From NCBI GenBank assembly GCA_019925105.1, contig JAHGAU010000034.1, forward strand, positions 434,001 to 498,000: DNA of 64,000 nt. Reading direction: 5' to 3'. Numbering within the stretch: position 1 is the stretch's first letter; the number at the start of each line of letters is the position of its first letter. Shown piece after piece: positions 1 through 11,779 of the stretch. Made by a program: the position numbers and the translations under genes. A model generated the notes under the pieces. That model was not told where the DNA came from. It was given only the letters and a program-made list of their open reading frames with translations, and searched no databases. This DNA is from Niebla homalea (Eukaryota > Ascomycota > Lecanoromycetes > Lecanorales > Ramalinaceae).

Positions 1-379
1 ACCTTTATCGGTTTTCTCCTTAATATGAAGAAGGCCTCTGCTCTCTGCGTCAGGAACCTTGTGAATTTGTGCACTAGTATGTTCTCGATTTCGTCCGCTT
101 GCTTGATCTTAATGCTGACGCGGACACTGTTCACGCTCGGTTCAATTAAGACCTTCTCATTCTCGTTTCGGGCGACGGTGAGCGGGTTGAGTAGGACCTC
201 AGGCGAGCTGGCTGCTTCGATTTCCGGCACATTATGTCTTTCTGAGGCTTGGGAAGCAAAGTTTGAAAGAGAGAGAGAAGCTGTGAGGGAAGCGCGGACG
301 CATTGAAGGTAAGGTCGGAGGGATTGAGACTATTCCAGGTCAATTGCCTGCCATGTCGATTCTATCTGCGACGAACCAT
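1..379 (-). CDS. ARC19: ARPC4, Arp2/3 complex 20 kDa subunit (partial)
   Basis: Core subunit of the Arp2/3 complex, which nucleates branched actin at endocytic patches. Reading 329 down to 1 gives an unbroken ARPC4 N-terminal half. It includes the family strings [25 protein letters not shown] and FFILRRKPI, all close to the animal and yeast proteins. The gene runs off the left edge, so roughly the last third is missing. The first coding exon appears to be only the ATG (377-379), followed by a 47-bp intron (330-376) that begins GTTCGT and ends AATAG; the next codons read S-Q-S-L-R-P-Y-L, as expected for fungal orthologues. The GTTCGT donor is weak, so the exact start is less certain than the identity. 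The gene is divergent from UBP6 across about 290 bp. Confidence 0.9.
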
Positions 380-667
380 GGCTCAAGTCAATCGGTAAAT
401 TCTAAGGCTCTAAGGCTCTGAGGATCTCTCATGCTATCCACCTCTCGATCTCTGGAGTACTCACTATTCCACATAAAATTGTGGGTTGTACATGGTGAGG
501 CGCATTATTTGAGAAACGCGGAGCCGAGGGAGCCTCTCTGCTCGGACGGCCCACGGAAAAACCATCGGCCCGGGTAGGCATGGCGATAATGTTCAGAAAC
601 AAAAAATTGTAAACACTTTCTCAATTTGTTCACAAAATATTTGGAAGAACTTGTAACATCCTCGATA
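380..667. promoter_or_regulatory. Divergent ARPC4 / UBP6 promoter region
   Basis: A 288-bp spacer separates the ATG of ARPC4 (minus) from the ATG of UBP6 (plus), so both promoters must lie in or overlap it. It includes a direct repeat of CTAAGGCTCT near 401-420. I cannot identify a specific factor site. Confidence 0.5.
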
Positions 668-2539
668 ATGTCAAGCATCCAAGGTGAGATCATTTCTCTT
701 GACAGCAAATCCACCGTCAACTGACGGCGGTGACAGTTTTCGTAAAGCACCAGGGCAAAAAATTTGATGTCGAGCTCGATCCCTCGTCAACAGGCGAGAC
801 CTTCAAATATCAGCTGTATTCCCTCACGGGCGTGGAACCAGACAGGCAAAAGATATTGGTGAAAGGTGGCCAGCTCAAGGATGACACCGATCTGTCCAAG
901 ATCGGCGCAAAGCAAGGGCAGACCTTCATGATGATGGGCACACCTGCTGATGGTCCGGCTCCGGAGCTTCAAAAGCCCAAGGAGAAGATGAGATTCATGG
1001 AAGACATGACAGAAGCTGAAGTAGCCAAGACAGAAGGAGCAACGCCAGCAGGCTTGCAGAATCTAGGCAATACATGTTATATGAACTCGACGCTGCAGAC
1101 ATTAAGAGCAGTGCCGGAGTTGCAAGATCAGTTGCTGAAATATACTGGGAGCGCCGCTGGCCCGTCAAGGGGGTTTGATCCTGCCCAATTCGGCCTACCT
1201 GGATCGTCAAGCTCTATCGACCTCGCTAGCTCCCTCCGTGATCTTTACAAACAAATGTCCGAGACTCAAGAAGGCTTTCCCCCTCATGTTCCTCCACGCC
1301 CTTCAGACCGTCTACCCTCAATTCGCCGAACAGTCACGAACCGGCCACGGCTATGCCCAGCAAGACGCAGAAGAGGCCTGGACACAAATAGTATCCCAAT
1401 TGCGTGACAAGCTCAAAGTCAAAGCCGAGTCCCCCTCCTCATCCACCTCCGAAGCCCAGGCCGCTGCCCAAGACGTCTCCTTCATCGACAGATACCTCTC
1501 AGGCCGCTTCTCCTCCACGCTCTCCCTCACCGAGCCTTCCCTAGCCAACTCTGACGTGTCGACCAACGAGATAGAAGAGCCTCAACACTCGACTGACACT
1601 TTCCTCAAACTCGACTGCCACATCGAAATCACCACCAACCACCTCCGCGACGGTATTCTCGCCGGCCTCTCCGAGAAGATCGAGAAGAATTCTCCGACCC
1701 TGCAGCGCGATGCCGAATACACCAAAACTTCCCGGATCGCGCGCCTGCCCAAATATCTGACCGTGCACTTTGTGCGCTTCTTCTGGCGCAAAGATATCAG
1801 GAAAAAGACCAAGATCATGCGGAAAGTCACATTCTCACACGAGCTGGACGCTGTGGAGTTCTGCACCGAAGACTTGAGGAAGCAGTTGATCCCCGTGCGG
1901 GATAAGATCCGCGAAGTCCGCAAAGACGAGGAAGACGTGAGTAGGGCGAGGAAGCGGCAGAAGATGGCGCACAAGCAGGAAGAAGACCGCGCCATCGACG
2001 CTCTGAAGGCGAAGGGACCCGCTGATGAGAAGAAACTTGTGAATGATAAGGCAGCCGAGGGTAAGGGAGACAAAAAGGAGGTGGAGGCAGCCGTGTTCAA
2101 GACCGATGACGAGTATGAGGCCGAGCGCGCCGCTCAGCTGCTGACGGCGAAGAGGGAGCTGTTCAATCTGATTGATCCGGACCTGGCCAAGGATGAAGGC
2201 GCGAACAAGTCTGGGTTGTATGAGTTGCGAGGGGTGGTGACACATCAAGGGGCGAGTGCGGATAGCGGGCATTACACGAGTTATGTGAAGAAGCAGGGGC
2301 CGATGGGGAGTGATGGGAAGAGGAAAGAGGAGGATGGGAAGTGGTGGTGGTTCAATGATGACAAAGTGATGGAGGTAGACGCCGAGAAGATTGAGACGTT
2401 GAGTGGTGGAGGTAAGGGTTCACAATTCCTTCCCTGCAATGATTGTGGCTAATTGATGGATGCAGGAGAGTCTCATTCAGCCCTTATTCTACTCTACAAA
2501 GCCGTCGATCTGCCCACCGCAGAGGAGGTCAAGGAGTAG
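668..2539 (+). CDS. UBP6: UBP6/USP14 proteasome-associated deubiquitinase, with one frameshift
   Basis: Ubiquitin-specific protease that binds the 19S proteasome and trims ubiquitin from substrates. Exons are 668-683, 737-2411 and 2466-2539. The 16-nt first exon (M-S-S-I-Q) restores an ATG start. Residues 1-75 are the ubiquitin-like domain. The Cys box NLGNTCYMNS places the catalytic Cys at about 119. GHGYAQQDAEEAW and the His box SADSGHYTSYV follow, and the last exon supplies the family ending G-G-E-S-H-S-A-L-I-L. The frame shifts at a run of five C at 1279-1283: the protein matches the family in one frame up to E-G-F-P and in the next frame from L-M-F-L-H. Removing one C gives a 587-residue protein of normal length; as sequenced, the product stops at 1407 and lacks the His box. 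This may be a consensus error or a real lesion. Confidence 0.93.
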
Positions 2540-2830
2540 TGGAGTAGTTGGAGGCTGGGGCAAATGTCTTTGCATAGCGTTCATCCTGATGAATGTATCA
2601 TAGATAGACGTCGATGAGGAGGCACTAGATGTGTACGTTCACGATCTGATGAGACACAAGTCCGAGATTAATAGCTTCCGAATACTGTTGTACAATCCTT
2701 TTCCCAAAAGCCAATTTGACTCCCGACACCATCGCCGCGCTTCAATTTTCCCGATGCAAGAGCCAGATCGATCCGCAAAGAAACCATATAAAACCCTTCC
2801 ATCTCCCATCTGTCCTCCCTTCTTCCCAAA

Positions 2831-3813
2831 TCATACCTCCCTCCCCATCCTAACATCCATACTCCTCCACCCCTCCCCATCCGCCTTCACCAATGCCTCC
2901 CCCCTCCCCACCTCTTGGACAGGCACCTCCTCCCCCTCCACGATCCCCACCATCTTCTCCCCCTTGCCCCTCCGCAACCCCACCGTCCCCATCCCAAACG
3001 GCACGAAATTCTCATAAATAGTCTCATAATGGCCGGGCGGGATCACATACGTCTCATGGAAGATGCCCACGTGCGGCCACTGGGCGCGCGTCTTCTCCCA
3101 CCAGGCGCGGCCCTCGGCGTGGACGGAGTGGGCGGCGAAAGCGCGGAGGTGGTCCAGCGATTTCCAGTAGGAGAGCGCGACCAGGTAGTTGCCGCGCCGG
3201 TCCGGGGAGGGCAGTGCGGACTGCGAGAATAGGGAGGGGCTCCGGGAGAGGTAGCCCCAGTGCTCGGGGTCGTCTTCGGCGTCGTCCCACATGGTGTTGA
3301 AGTAATCGCCCAGTTCTTTGACGCCGGGGGCGAAGATGCCGGCGGGGCTGGGGTGGGGTGGGGGGAGTGAGTTGGGTGGGTTTTTATGAAAGGGGGGAGA
3401 GAAGGGGGGTTGGGGGGAACGCACTGGTTCACCTGGCTTCCGACTACGAAACAGACTACACCATTGGCGGCGTGCTTCTCGGGCAAGGTGCCATCGTCGT
3501 TGGGGATGCTGGCGCTCCATTTGCCGTGTCTGACATTTTCCTCGAATGGGTTTGCTTGTGTGGATTTGGGGTTTGCGTAGGTGAGCTTGTAGATGAGGAA
3601 GAGGACTGCGGGACCGGCGGCGAGATATTTGGGGAAGAGAGTGAGGGTAATTGTTTGGAGGAACATGCCGATGGCGAGGAGTGTGGGGAGTTCTGCATTG
3701 ACCTGGAGCATGGGGAGAAGGGAGAGGATATTGAGGTATGTCTTTTCTGCTGAAGGGGGAAGAAAGGAGAAGATCCTGGTGGATAGCGAGGACATGATCT
3801 TGTAATCTTTCAT
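2831..3813 (-). CDS. DUF4188-type (monooxygenase-like) membrane protein
   Basis: Two exons, 3425-3813 and 2831-3347, around a 77-bp C-rich intron (GTGCGT..CCCAG), give 301 residues. The part after about residue 80 has the pattern of fungal DUF4188 proteins, annotated in databases as putative monooxygenases. It contains a V-R-H-G-K-W start of the conserved region, F-V-V-G-S-Q-V-N-H, G-I-F-A-P-G-V-K-E-L-G-D-Y-F, the Y-W-K-S-L-D-H-L-R-A-F-A motif and the ending H-E-T-Y-V-I-P-P-G-H-Y-E-T-I-Y. Two hydrophobic stretches lie near residues 44-77, so it is probably membrane-anchored. The ATG at 3795 (M-S-S-L) is an alternative start six codons downstream. The family's reaction is not established. It converges on UBP6 across 291 bp and diverges from POP1. 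Confidence 0.8.
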
Positions 3814-4365
3814 CTTGAGCAGATGTAGGTAAAAACCGATACAGAACAGGGAGGGAGAAGAGACAGAAGAACGAGCAGAAGGAGCGAACAGAATAGCAAA
3901 GCTTGGACGAAAGGGTCAATATATGAGTGTTTCAGGTCTGACGAGATGAAGTCCGGTGACAATCCATACAAGCCTCGCAAAACCAAGTGCAAAAGGCTCC
4001 CAATACGACATGCTACTTCCGCGAGCTTCCATTGCCTTTACCCCCTATCGCACAAAGGGTAGCGCACGCATGATTTGCTTGGAAGAAAGCCCCGTTGCTT
4101 GACGGTTGTTACGCACGAAGAGTCGAAAAAAGGTTAGCGAGTCGGGGACGGACAAGGCCAACTCCGCGCACGCATCATGTTAGCCCCGTTCACAGGGAGA
4201 CAGGGCTGAATGATAGGGTCGCCGGGGTTCGAGTCATTGTTTATCCGGGCAAGACTCAAAGCGCTTTCATCACCCCTACGCGTGTCCAAATCGCGTGTTA
4301 TGAGAGATCACATCAATCGGTATCTTTGACGGGAGGAGACTTCGTTGTCTTGGTAATTGCTCAAG
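3814..4365. promoter_or_regulatory. Divergent promoter region, DUF4188 gene / POP1
   Basis: A 552-bp spacer lies between the two start codons. A plus-strand open frame (4095-4646) runs through it into POP1 in the wrong frame, with no recognisable motif, so I treat it as chance. GGTTCGAGTC near 4227 resembles a tRNA B box, but no matching A box or clover-leaf is evident. Confidence 0.4.
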
Positions 4366-7300
4366 ATGGCGAATTCGAGCGAGCTCAAGCGCAAGGCTTC
4401 CGACCCTCAATTCAACCATCGAGCTTCAAAACGTGCCAAATTCGCAGAGGCCCGCATACTCTTGAGCCAGCCACCGGAGAAGGCATTGAACAAGAATGGC
4501 GACCTGGACACTGCCGCCTTCGTCAAAGCTCGAGAATTCGAAATCAAGGCGTTGGAAACAGGCATGCAAGGGTCCAAGAAGGCTTTGACTACCAGAGCCT
4601 TCCAGGAAGTGCCCCGGAACATGCGGAGGAGGACTGCAAGCCATAATGTGAAAAAGGTGCCAAAGAGGTTACGAACGCGAGCGATCCGAGAGGTATGCAG
4701 CCTCTGCACTTCTGTGACTGCTCCGGACCCACCAAAACATGTGTCGACTGCGGTGTGAGAATGGAAGCGCTGACGAGGATTTATGAGGGCCAAGATGAAA
4801 GTTGATAATACCCCCACGGGAAAGACCCTACGCAAGAAATATACCCCCCATCAGCGTTTACGCCTCCAAAAAGCAAAGGAGCTCAAGGAGAAAGGGGTGC
4901 TACGAAGGGCTAGGCGTACCAAAGCAAAGGAGAAGAAATCAAACGAGACACAGTCCGAAGGGAGGACTACGCAGCCAGAGATTCGTCTACCCAAGCTGAA
5001 GAAGAATGAGCTTTCTCAACCATATCGGCCGCCAGCCAGATTTCGCCGACGGCAAGTGCACAAGCAATGGCTCCCAACGCATGTCTGGCATGCCAAAAGA
5101 GCCCACATGACAGAGCCTAAGGACCCGCTTTGGAGGTTCTCAATTCCACTGACGCCCACGGAGAAATGCTACAGAACAACTCAACGGGCAGGCGAGATGC
5201 GAGGCTGTGTCGCGTGGGATACGAGCTACATGTCTACTATTGGCCTTGAAGGTGTTGAAAAGAGTTTGCTGGGCTTGCTGAGGGGTGTGGGCTTAGCCGA
5301 GACTCTGCTGACCGGCAAGACTGGTGCGAGGTGGAGGAACGGTACGAGGGCATGGGAAGGTTGGTTATCAGCGCGAGATGGAGAACGTCAACGGATCGCA
5401 CCTGTTAAGGTGATCTGGAGTGCTCCAGACGAGGATGCTTCGTCCATGACTGAGGAAAGGAGGCTCAAGCTGAAGAGGATATTGCTGCTGCGAGTGCATC
5501 CCTCTGCATTCTTCCAAGTCTGGAACGAGATTGTCAAAGTTGCTAAAATGCAGCGGCCCCCCGTGATGATCGAGGATCTGCGGTTTGAAATAGGAAGCAT
5601 TGAAATCACTGGACCTGGCTCTACGGAGGCCCTCATTGCCGCACTCCAGCCTGCCACTCACACCTCATCTATCGTGCAAACAGAAGTCACAAGAGACCCC
5701 ACACTTGCAGCGGCAGGCCAGGACGAATGGGAGGATATCCTGTCACCTCAAGCTCTCTGGCCCAAACTCACCTTCCTCACCAACCCGTCCGCCCTGCCAT
5801 TGAACGCAATCTTGGCATTCGACGTCCTCGACCCTCGCCTGCACCATCCACCGCAGACCATCGCTATGCCCTCGAATGACGCTACGGACAGTAATCTCCT
5901 TCCCCTTCTCGCTTCATGGCCGCCTGATTCAACACAAAATCTTGCCAACATCTTTTCCCGCAAGGCTCGTCTCACCGCTTCCCGTCGCCTGCCTAGCCAA
6001 AAAGCGATCAACCGTCGAAAATCTCTGGCTCTTCCAGGCTCTTATCCTCCTTCCTCCTCGAACGACCCATCCATACCCATCTTGCTCCTCGCCTCCCGCC
6101 CCTCCACACCTTCAGCAGCATCGACAGCAATAAAGCCCAAATTCAAACCAACCACCCAGCAAGGCTCATGGACCCTCCTACTCCCCTGGGACTGTGTCGT
6201 CCCGTTCTGGTATACCCTCATGCACTACCCCCTTTCCACAGGAGGCAACCCGCGCTTTGGCGGTCTGCGTGAACAGCAACAGCTTACCTTTTCGCGGTCA
6301 CAGCCATGGTTCCCCAGCGACTACCCAGCGACTAGCGCGGGATGGGTGTGGGAACTGCGGGAACGCGAGGCTGCGAAACGGGCATGGGATCGAAAACCAA
6401 AGGGAAGGAGAGTGGAGTATGATAGTGTTCCCTTTGGCGATGGAAGGAAAGGGGAGATTGGTATGGGCTGGGCGTGCGACTGGGAGAGGTTGGTGATGGG
6501 GAAGTCGGATCCTAAAGTTGCTTCTAAACACATTACCGCTGCTGCCAGAGAAGGTCAGGCTTCCGCACCACCAACTACGGCGGCTCCTTCTACCCCTCTA
6601 TCAGCCGACAATCAATCACCACCCCAACCCCCTTTCAACATTCAACAATTCCCTTCTCCTTCCTCATTCTCCACCTCTATCCCCGGCAACGCTCTCACAC
6701 CGATCCACCTCTCCCCCTTGACCCCCTGCCCAGCCCTCTCCCGTACCGCACGCATCTACCGCCTTCCCACCACATCCCCCTCCCTCCGCAATCGATGGCT
6801 CGCCCTCCTGCCTCATCCTACTACCCACCCTCTCCCACGCACCTCCACCAACCCCACTAGTGGCAACAAGAACCATCATCGCCCACCTGGCCCAGACACA
6901 CCACAGCACATCCGGAACGCCACGCTCGCTCAATCCATCCTCGCCGAACCCGATCGCGATGATGATGGGGAGCGTGGGGTCGCAAATAATGGGAGACCAC
7001 CCGTGCCGGAGGAGGCAGATCTGATCGGTTTTGTCACGTCGGGAGGTCTGAGGGATGGGCATGGATGCGCCATCGGTAGCATCCTCATCGCCAAAGCTTT
7101 GGGCCCGGTCAGCCAGTCGGATGGGGCCGCTAATGCGACCATTGTCGAGGAAGGACATCAAGATGGAGATGATGGGAGTGGTGATAGTCGTGCGGCGCGG
7201 GGGTTGAGTCCTGAAGGTGCGGCTCCTGTAGTCGAGAGCTCTTCCCAGAAAAGACCGGGGAAAGGCAAGACGAACGAGGTACCGGCTGGGGATGGGGGTA

Positions 7301-7416
7301 CCAGAGGTAAAGGAAAGGGCAGGGGCAAAGGCAGATGGAATGAACAGCGGCTATGTGTAGTAAGGGAAAGCGGACAGAGCCTGGGCCGGTTATGCAGCTG
7401 GTCCTTCGCCGCGTGA
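4366..7416 (+). CDS. POP1: POP1, RNase P/MRP protein subunit
   Basis: Largest protein shared by nuclear RNase P (5' maturation of tRNA) and RNase MRP (rRNA processing). Exons are 4366-4692 and 4795-7416, with a 102-bp intron carrying a GCTGACG branch-like site; the product is 982 residues. The N-terminal POP1 domain contains N-M-R-R-R-T-A-S-H-N-V-K-K-V-P-K-R-L-R and the block H-K-Q-W-L-P-T-H-V-W-H-A-K-R. The POPLD block has S-W-T-L-L-L-P-W-D-C-V-V-P-F-W and G-G-N-P-R-F-G-G-L-R-E. The C-terminal domain starts near L-I-G-F-V-T-S-G-G-L. The insertion at about 6490-6700 and the stretch at about 7150-7340 are low-complexity and probably disordered. The start is the first in-frame ATG. RPR2, another protein of these enzymes, lies 46 kb away. 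Confidence 0.95.
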
Positions 7417-7930
7417 AGTCGCCACCCCACACAAGTCAGGGGAATATCTATCGTGTGACTCTCTCTTTCTCTCTCTCTTCGTCCCAATGGATTGCACAAA
7501 ACATAGGAGAGAATAAAAGTTGAGGGTGGGTGCTGGCTTCGCAGTGGCACCACGCACCACTTAATCCAGCATCCCCATCCCATCCCATCCCCACCCCCAC
7601 TGTAATGATGACGGTGATATCAACCAGTCAACCAGTCCTTCCTTCCCCCGTTGGTAATCCCGCAGCGACAAGTAAGTCACGCCACGAGCAAAAACGGTGC
7701 CGACTGCAATTCATGCATTCCATTGGCCTATTGGCCTACCTACCCTATTCCCCCCTCCCCCAACCCCAATTCCCCAGCTTTGGCACCTGTAGAGGTATGG
7801 GTATGGTTTGGGATATTTGGTCCACGCACACATGCACACATAGACACACGCACACACGCACGTAGCAAAAAGATCTTCGATGATTCTTGTGTGATTGACT
7901 GATTGACTGGTAGGAGCGGGATGGCGCTTC

Positions 7931-7989
7931 CATCCATCCATCCATCCATCCATCCATCCATCCATCCATCCATCCATCCATCCATCCAT
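7931..7989. repeat. (CATC)n microsatellite, about 15 units
   Basis: An essentially perfect 59-bp run of the tetranucleotide CATC, breaking to CATT at its end. It is noncoding and likely length-polymorphic. Confidence 0.95.
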
Positions 7990-8533
7990 TCATCCGTCTC
8001 ATTTCTGGCCCCTCCTCGCACCCGGGGACCTCCTTCCGGCCGGCGCTCTTCTTCCGGTGGAAAAGCTTGGGAAAGGGGACGCGGGGGAAGGAACAGAGAG
8101 GAAAGGCGTGCATACATTGATGACGAGGTCCATTATTGGGAATATGCTCGTGTTTCGTTTCGCTCATACTCCTCATCCTCCTCCTTCTCCTCCTCAGCGA
8201 GGCGCGCTTCAACTTATGCAAATCTTTCCACGGCAGAGGGAAGAAAAGAGAAAAACAAAAGAGGGAATTGAAAATTCAATTGTATTGTGTTTACCCAGAT
8301 AGAATCAGCTGGTAGGCCCTTTGTGTATTCATACAAGAAATAAACAAGAACAACCACATTTCACCTTTCCCACCCTCCGCGGCGGACATTCGACTCGCCA
8401 CTGTTCATGCGATGTCGCGCAGATATAACAAAACCCTTCTGCTTAGTCAAGAGGCGCTCGATTGGACCTTACAAGAAGCTCTGACAAGCCCGAAAGGTTT
8501 GGGGAGGGGGGGGAGGGGGGCCCAAAAGGATGA

Positions 8534-8558
8534 GTTGTTGTTGTTGTTGTTGTTGTTG
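8534..8558. repeat. (GTT)n microsatellite, about 8 units
   Basis: A perfect trinucleotide run in the POP1 / Zn2Cys6 convergent spacer, just after a G-rich stretch at 8500-8520. Confidence 0.9.
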
Positions 8559-9079
8559 AGTAGCATACAGACTTTCAAGAATCCTCAAAATCCCGATTCT
8601 CTCTCCCCTGATCCTGGGCCAGGTGTGTGTATGTGACTCAATTGTCCGAGAGAAAATAGCTGGGGTTGTGGGGGACAAAAATAGAAGCAAACGCCAATCT
8701 GAATCCCGAATGGTTGCCATGGTGCAGGTGAAATGCCAGGAGATGTTTACCGCCCGTGTGTATTAGAGTGCCGCCCAGTACCGGATCAAAAGAACGCCAG
8801 CTCCTATTACAAGATGGAAGATGACCAAAGGAAAGATTGTTTCAAGGTTGAAGGACGTACGGATCATTGATAGCCCGAGGCGGAAAAGCGTGGAGTTGTA
8901 ACAACAATTGAGTATGAAGCTCCTGCTCGAGAGCCGACGGTGGTGTGTGACTTCCGAGCCGGCGAAGGTCCAAGTTTATGAGAGCTGTCGGGTCGTACGG
9001 TTGTGGTGGGGGACCGGTCGATAGTGGGGTGACGGGTCTGCTTTTATGGCTCTGGTCAATCCGATTATTACCCAATGCT

Positions 9080-10731
9080 CTACATCTTCTTGTTCAAGGC
9101 ATTGACCATACTGCTATCCTCTCTCGATCGATTGCCCTCGGCAGACTGCCCACCAGGCCCCAGCAGATCCCTCACGGCCATGCCCCCTCTAGCCGCACTT
9201 CCATTGCCGTTCCCCTCACTGTTGCGCCCTCCTGCGGGAGGTGGGGTGCGGGTATCAGTATTCGGAGGAAGCACCTGCGGTGGGTGCAAGCCCTGGGGAG
9301 GATACTGCGGATATGTTGAAGCGGATGAAGCACTGCCGTGAGGTGATCCAGAACCATGTGCGTCGTAATAGCCAGTTGGCGCAGCCCCCATTTCCGGAGA
9401 CCCGCGACGAGGTGGCTGCTGTCCCTGTGGGGTACCCTGGGGGGGCACGGGGCCCTGCTGGGGGGGAGGCTGCTGTTGTTGCTGCTGCTGGGGTGGGGGT
9501 GCTTGTGGATAATATGGCTGGCCCTGAGGAGGGTATGGAGGGGCGGGATAAGACTGCACAAAAGAGGTTGGTGAGACTGGAGCTAATGAAGTAGGGTCGG
9601 GGTACTCGAAGGCTGGGACTTGGGTGGGTGCTTCTCCTGCTCCTCCCGCTGAAGGGGAGCCTTGTGCAGCTGCAGTCAGGAGATCTGCAGGCAGACGGCC
9701 TTCAGGGGAGGCACGGGGGGGCTCCCCGTCCCGGGGGGGAGCCGGAACGGATGGGTGGAAGTCTGTAGAGCGCTCGTGTTTGAGACTCACATTGTCTTGT
9801 GGACGTCCTTGGGGAGGAGGTCCACCTCGATCATCATACGGGGGGCCGGGGTAGCCTTGAGGAGGCATTACATATGGATGCGGCGGGTAGTTGGGATCAT
9901 GGTGCATTGGTCCCAGAGGCTGTCCATGGGCGCCGTAAATGGCAGGCTGACCCTGATGCGGATAGAGCGGGCGACCTCCGCGTTGTGGCGGCATGGCGCC
10001 TGGTTGACGCAGGTGCGGGTAGGCGGTATGGGCCGGGACGAAGGCTTGTGCCTGAGAGGAAACGGGCGTGAATATACATTCCTGTTGGAAGCGCTGACAG
10101 TTGGTGCAGCGCCCATCCTCGGACGCATCAAAGCCGGAACAACGGATCTAGGACGCGTCAGCGCTTGTTCTGGCCTCCTCCCTGCGGTCATCACACACCT
10201 TGCGACGACGGCAATACCGGCATGCGATGGCGGTCCGCTGTCGGGGGGCTGGCTGGCTCGGGTAGGTCATATGCGGCGGCGGCGGAGGATGATGTGCATA
10301 TTGAGCGTACATGTCGTGAGGAGGCGGGTACATGTGCGGCGGTTGGCCTGGATGAGGTGGTGGCGGAAGGGTGACCATCTCGCCGGGGGTGGAAGGATTG
10401 CTCGGATAGCCTTGAGGAGGAGGCTGGTTCAAGTCAGAGGTCAGCATCAGCATTGGGACTTGATTTTGGGTAACAGGGTCGGGTGGAGGAGGCCGTGTTT
10501 GAGGGCATCAGGAGCAGGTGGTGAAGAATATATGGTGGGTGGTACAACGTCATGTACATTTTTGGAATGTGTAATCATGATGAGAAAACGAATTGACGGC
10601 AATGCCCGCGCGTGACGTACCCTATAGTTTGCCGGAGGCTGAGCAGGAACACCTGGATATGCGCCTTGTCGTGGTTGGCTGTCCCACTGCGGAGGCGGAT
10701 ATTGTCCCGGTCGGTTTGGATCGTTGGACAT
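9080..10731 (-). CDS. Zn2Cys6 transcription factor, Pro/Gln-rich
   Basis: Nuclear DNA-binding regulator. Exons are 10621-10731, 10199-10423 and 9080-10147, giving 467 residues. The Zn2Cys6 cluster spans the second junction. Before the 51-bp intron reads A-C-R-Y-C-R-R-R-K; after it reads I-R-C-S-G-F, then D-G-R-C-T-N-C-Q-R-F and Q-Q-E-C. All six cysteines are present, in the order C-x2-C-x6-C...C-x2-C-x6-C. The first intron (197 bp) ends at CAG after a GCTGAC branch site and keeps phase 0. Flanks are rich in Pro, Gln and Tyr, including a short glutamine run encoded near 9470-9490. The cluster sits at about residue 105-140, with no recognisable fungal middle-homology domain after it. I recognise the conserved fungal type but cannot name its targets. 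Confidence 0.88.
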
Positions 10732-11733
10732 TGAGAGAATGGAGGAAGGGGACCGTGGAAGACGGATTGTTCCGGGTGTGTCGTTACTGCTGGAGGGTAC
10801 TACTTGAGGAATGTCGGATGGGGGTGTTGCTCATGGTCCGATGCGACGACAATGAGAACACGTTGTAGATGGAAGGGTGTCGAGAGGATGAGGCGATCGC
10901 GGGTAATGAAGGGCAGATTTGATGTTTTGTGGCGGGAAAAGGCGAGAGAAGAAGAACAAGGGCTGTCCGAGCAGAGGTGCAGGTGCAGCTCAGGTGAGAA
11001 AAAAATAAAGTTGCGGTGAAGGGCCGAAGGGGCGACGCAGCAAGTCTCAACGGCCGTATATTTGGTATCGAAAAGACCGGCCCCCTTAAACTTTGAGCCA
11101 AGTCAATCAACACGAGAGGCTCGATTTGCGATTTGATATGTGGATGATGACTTGGTGGAGCTGTGTCGGGTCGAAATGACGTTCAACACCCTGCCAATGG
11201 TCGTGTGGTCGAGGAGGAGTTGTTTGATGGAAGGAATGCGTAATGTACGGAGTCGAGTCCGCGAGGAGATGTACGGAGAGTAGTACTAGGTAAGCAACGC
11301 TGCAGGGAATCGCCGCCAGGATGAGTGATGAGTAATTTATGGACTGGCCTTTTCTCGGGTCATTGGGTCATCTGAGAGGCTTTGCCCTCTATTCCGTAGA
11401 CTTGCCAGACTCAGGTGAGGAGGAAAGGTACTTTGGGCTGCAGTGGTATTCTAGTACCGAGCTATCATTGGGCCAGGTCAATCAAGTCAGATTCGGTATT
11501 TCCAGATGTGATCCCAAGATCTGGTCTGCCTCAGTGGAAATGAGAATGTTTGATAGGGAGCTTCAGTCAATGTGAGAGGGGTCTGGGAACTCATGGGAAG
11601 GACGGATGATAATGAAAGGGATGATCAAGGGAGTTTAAAGGTCACAAAATGTTGTTTGATTTGGACTGGATACAAATATTGAAGCTGGTCGTGTCCCAGC
11701 TGGAGGGTTCGGCGTGGTTCGGGTATTTTAGAT

Positions 11734-11779
11734 CCCTTTTTCCCTTCCCCTCCCCCCCCCCCTTCCCCTCCCCCCCTCC
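11734..11779. repeat. Pyrimidine-only C-rich tract
   Basis: 46 consecutive C/T bases with runs of up to eleven C, about 1 kb upstream of the Zn2Cys6 start codon. Such tracts occur in fungal promoters and can adopt unusual structures; a role here is only a suggestion. Confidence 0.7.

Larger units (their letters stand above)
7417..9079. other. Intergenic region between converging genes, repeat-rich
   Basis: 1.66 kb between the stop codons of POP1 and the Zn2Cys6 gene. It holds CA-rich sequence (7824-7862), a CATC microsatellite and a GTT microsatellite, but no reading frame with recognisable protein features. Both 3' UTRs presumably end here. Confidence 0.6.

Noticed and set aside
4217..4240. 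GGTTCGAGTC as a tRNA B box
   Set aside because: No A box at the right distance and no clover-leaf pairing that I can find.
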